A stretch of 64,000 bases of DNA from CAVPCZ01 sp963702445 (GTDB lineage: Bacteria; Bacteroidota; Ignavibacteria; UBA10030; UBA6906), in contig CAVPCZ010000012.1 in NCBI GenBank assembly GCA_963702445.1, positions 62,001 through 126,000 of the forward strand, read 5' to 3'. The stretch's first letter is position 1; every line of letters begins with the position of its first letter. Of the stretch, positions 62,289 to 64,000 are shown piece after piece. The notes beneath the pieces are model-generated. The model saw nothing but the letters and a program-made list of their open reading frames with translations, was not told the origin of the DNA and ran no database searches. The translations under genes and the position numbers were made by a program.

Positions 62289-64000
62289 CTAGAAATTGAG
62301 CATGAGTTGGAAGTAGATTTGCCGGGGCGGGACTTCATACGAATACCACTCCCACTTATTCGGCTCCGAGAAATCCACGGTTTTCGGTAAGTCGCTCGCT
62401 ATCCGGCAGAGAGGGATTCTCCATATACCGGATGAGATCGTCGCCGTCCAGCAGCCGCAGGAATTTCATGATCCAGCAGATTCTTGATATCGACACTCAA
62501 CTCCGCGCGCACACCGAAAACGTCGAAACCCTTCGCGATCTTGAGGTCGATCTGATAGATAGTTGAACCATCGCATGTTGTTCGGTTCGGTGGAAAGGTC
62601 ACCCGCGGGCGTGATACGTGTACGGATCCCCCGGTCTCCACCAGAAATTGCGTATAGACGCAGAACATCGCTCAACGGATGACCGCCAAAGAGTTCCGGA
62701 CCTTCGCCGTCGTCCATCGAAAGACTCGCCCACCCTTTGATGCGCTGGTAGTCGCCCCATGCTCCCCGTCCCTGCCGCAGTCCCTTCGGCACATCCACGC
62801 TCGGGGAACCCGGTTCGTACATCGGCTGAACCCGACTTCTCCGTTGAACGACCAGTACACCTCGTGACTCAGTCCGAAATTGAACATCCCGTTGAAGCGC
62901 GAGTCGATTTTCGTCTCGATCCCGCGCACATCGGAATAGCCGGAGTTGCTCACCATCAGCGCCTTGGTTGCCGTATATGTCGCGGCGTATACGCCGGTGA
63001 TCACGGTTGCCTCGCGCGACGCGTCCTTGTAGTATCCCGTCACGTCGAGTTTGAGCATGTCGGCGATGTTGTAATCCACGCCGAGTTCATACTGAATCGT
63101 CCGCTCGTATCCCATTTCTGGATTGCCGTAGTACCCCTGCCATTCATCCATGAACGTGGTCTGTTTCGCATAGGGGTTCAGGACGCTGTCCATCGCTTCC
63201 GTGTAGTTCACGAACGGAAACCCGAACATCTTCGTCCACGACGGTCTCTGGTAGAAGTGTCCGTACACAAAATGGAGAACGGCATTGTCACTCATCGGAT
63301 GGGAAATGCCGATGCGGGGAGCGATGGCGACCTGCAATGCCGTGGTCTCCCGTTCCGGCGTCCCGGGAATTCCCAGCGGGGCTCCGGGATCATGCCCGGG
63401 CGTTGCCAGCTGAAAGGCAAGCGGGATCAAACATGTTTTTCGGCGCATCCCGGTTCTGGTTGAAGAAATCCCCCCGGACGCCCAGATTCACCACGAGCCC
63501 CGGCGTTTCGATCTTGTCCTGCACGTAGACACTTCCTTCATAAGGATTCCCGTCGAACACATTCATGTCGTTGGTCCGTCTTCCCGCCTGGACGCCGGCG
63601 AAGTTCTCATAATTGAAATCATGCGCCTTGACCGCAAATCCCGCCTTGATGTTGTGGGTCTGCGTGATCTGATTCGTATAGTCCCCTTTCACCTGATACG
63701 ATTGCGAAAACATTTTCGTCCAGGTGTGGAAGTAGCCCTGCTCGGTGAACCGGGGATGCATCAGCGTACGATCATCGCGGGTGGACCAGAGCGAGTCGGG
63801 AATACGATGATCCCTGTCCGATCTGTCCATCCTGTCCTTCAGGTAGCTGACGGTCAGTTCGTAGAACGACTGGGCATTCAGCACGTGGGTGATCTTCCCG
63901 TACAGCTGGGACCATTCCCGGAGTTCGGGCCACTGGCGGTAGGTCGCCCCGAAGGGATTATACTTTGCGCGGGCAAATTGTTCATCTATCCGCATCGGGG
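62289..64000 (-). pseudogene. TonB-dependent receptor, partial and frameshifted
   Basis: The gene enters from the right edge, so the plug domain is outside. Barrel blocks are clear: KITHVLNAQSFYELTVSYLK, YTNQITQTHNIKAGFAVKA, YVQDKIETPGLVVNLGVRG, PRIGISHPMSDNAVLHFVYG, YELGVDYNIADMLKLDVTG, LKIAKGFDVFGVRAELSVD, and the ending EVPPRQIYFQLMLNF with stop at 62289-62291. Shifts occur at about 63420, 62825, 62640 and several between there and 62400. It is an outer-membrane importer for large ligands. As first gene of the region it would take up the compound processed downstream. Confidence 0.7.

Overview
The window is GC-rich and densely coded. It looks like a chromosome segment of an Ignavibacteria-like (Bacteroidota/Chlorobi group) bacterium. 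The reasons are the C-terminal type IX secretion (T9SS) sorting domains of the form 'LxQNYPNPFNPST...' on at least six secreted proteins, a PorV/PorQ-type outer-membrane protein, and clear Shine-Dalgarno sequences (AGGAGG types), which are unusual for classical Bacteroidia. I saw no rRNA, tRNA, insertion sequence, prophage or CRISPR array. Layout: (1) 1-4.6 kb holds the end of a six-hairpin-type glycosidase on the minus strand and, divergently, a 27-residue membrane peptide, a GT4 glycosyltransferase and a metallophosphoesterase behind a Pho-box-like array. (2) 4.8-10.9 kb is a complete phosphate operon on the minus strand (porin, pstS, pstC, pstA, pstB, phoU), with a second Pho-box-like array of the same geometry in front. 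The two arrays suggest one phosphate-starvation regulon covering phosphate uptake and, by inference, replacement of phospholipids by glycolipids. (3) 11-27 kb is a mixed stretch: lipoprotein, B12-type radical SAM protein, secreted GHL10/DUF187 glycoside hydrolase, a phosphoribosyltransferase-SH3 fusion, a frameshifted DUF5916 protein, a PP2C phosphatase, a nuclease and a divergent thymidylate-synthase-family protein. (4) 27.5-33.2 kb is one very large multidomain T9SS surface protein, interrupted by three frameshifts and closed by a perfect terminator. (5) 33.2-39 kb is a partner-switching signalling module: propeller sensor-phosphatase, RsbW-like kinase, STAS antagonist, second phosphatase. 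(6) 39-64 kb is one very long minus-strand gene run: TonB-dependent receptor, secreted Fn3-like protein, PorV-like protein, ribokinase, LVIVD and NHL propeller proteins, NHL-esterase, serine hydrolase, binding protein plus two permeases of a sugar ABC importer, four ADP-ribosylglycohydrolase (ARH) family proteins and a citrate-lyase-like pair (CitD-CitE fusion and CitF). I read region 6 as a dedicated uptake and breakdown system for an unknown, probably ribosylated and acylated compound. It is the best candidate here for an undescribed system. Frameshifts are not evenly spread: they sit in secreted or outer-membrane genes (22.2, 26.9, 27.5, 28.2, 28.9, 50.5, 50.9, 55.0 and 56.1 kb, and many in 60.3-63.5 kb), while cytoplasmic genes are intact. 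This may be assembly error, decay or something biological, and only reads can decide.
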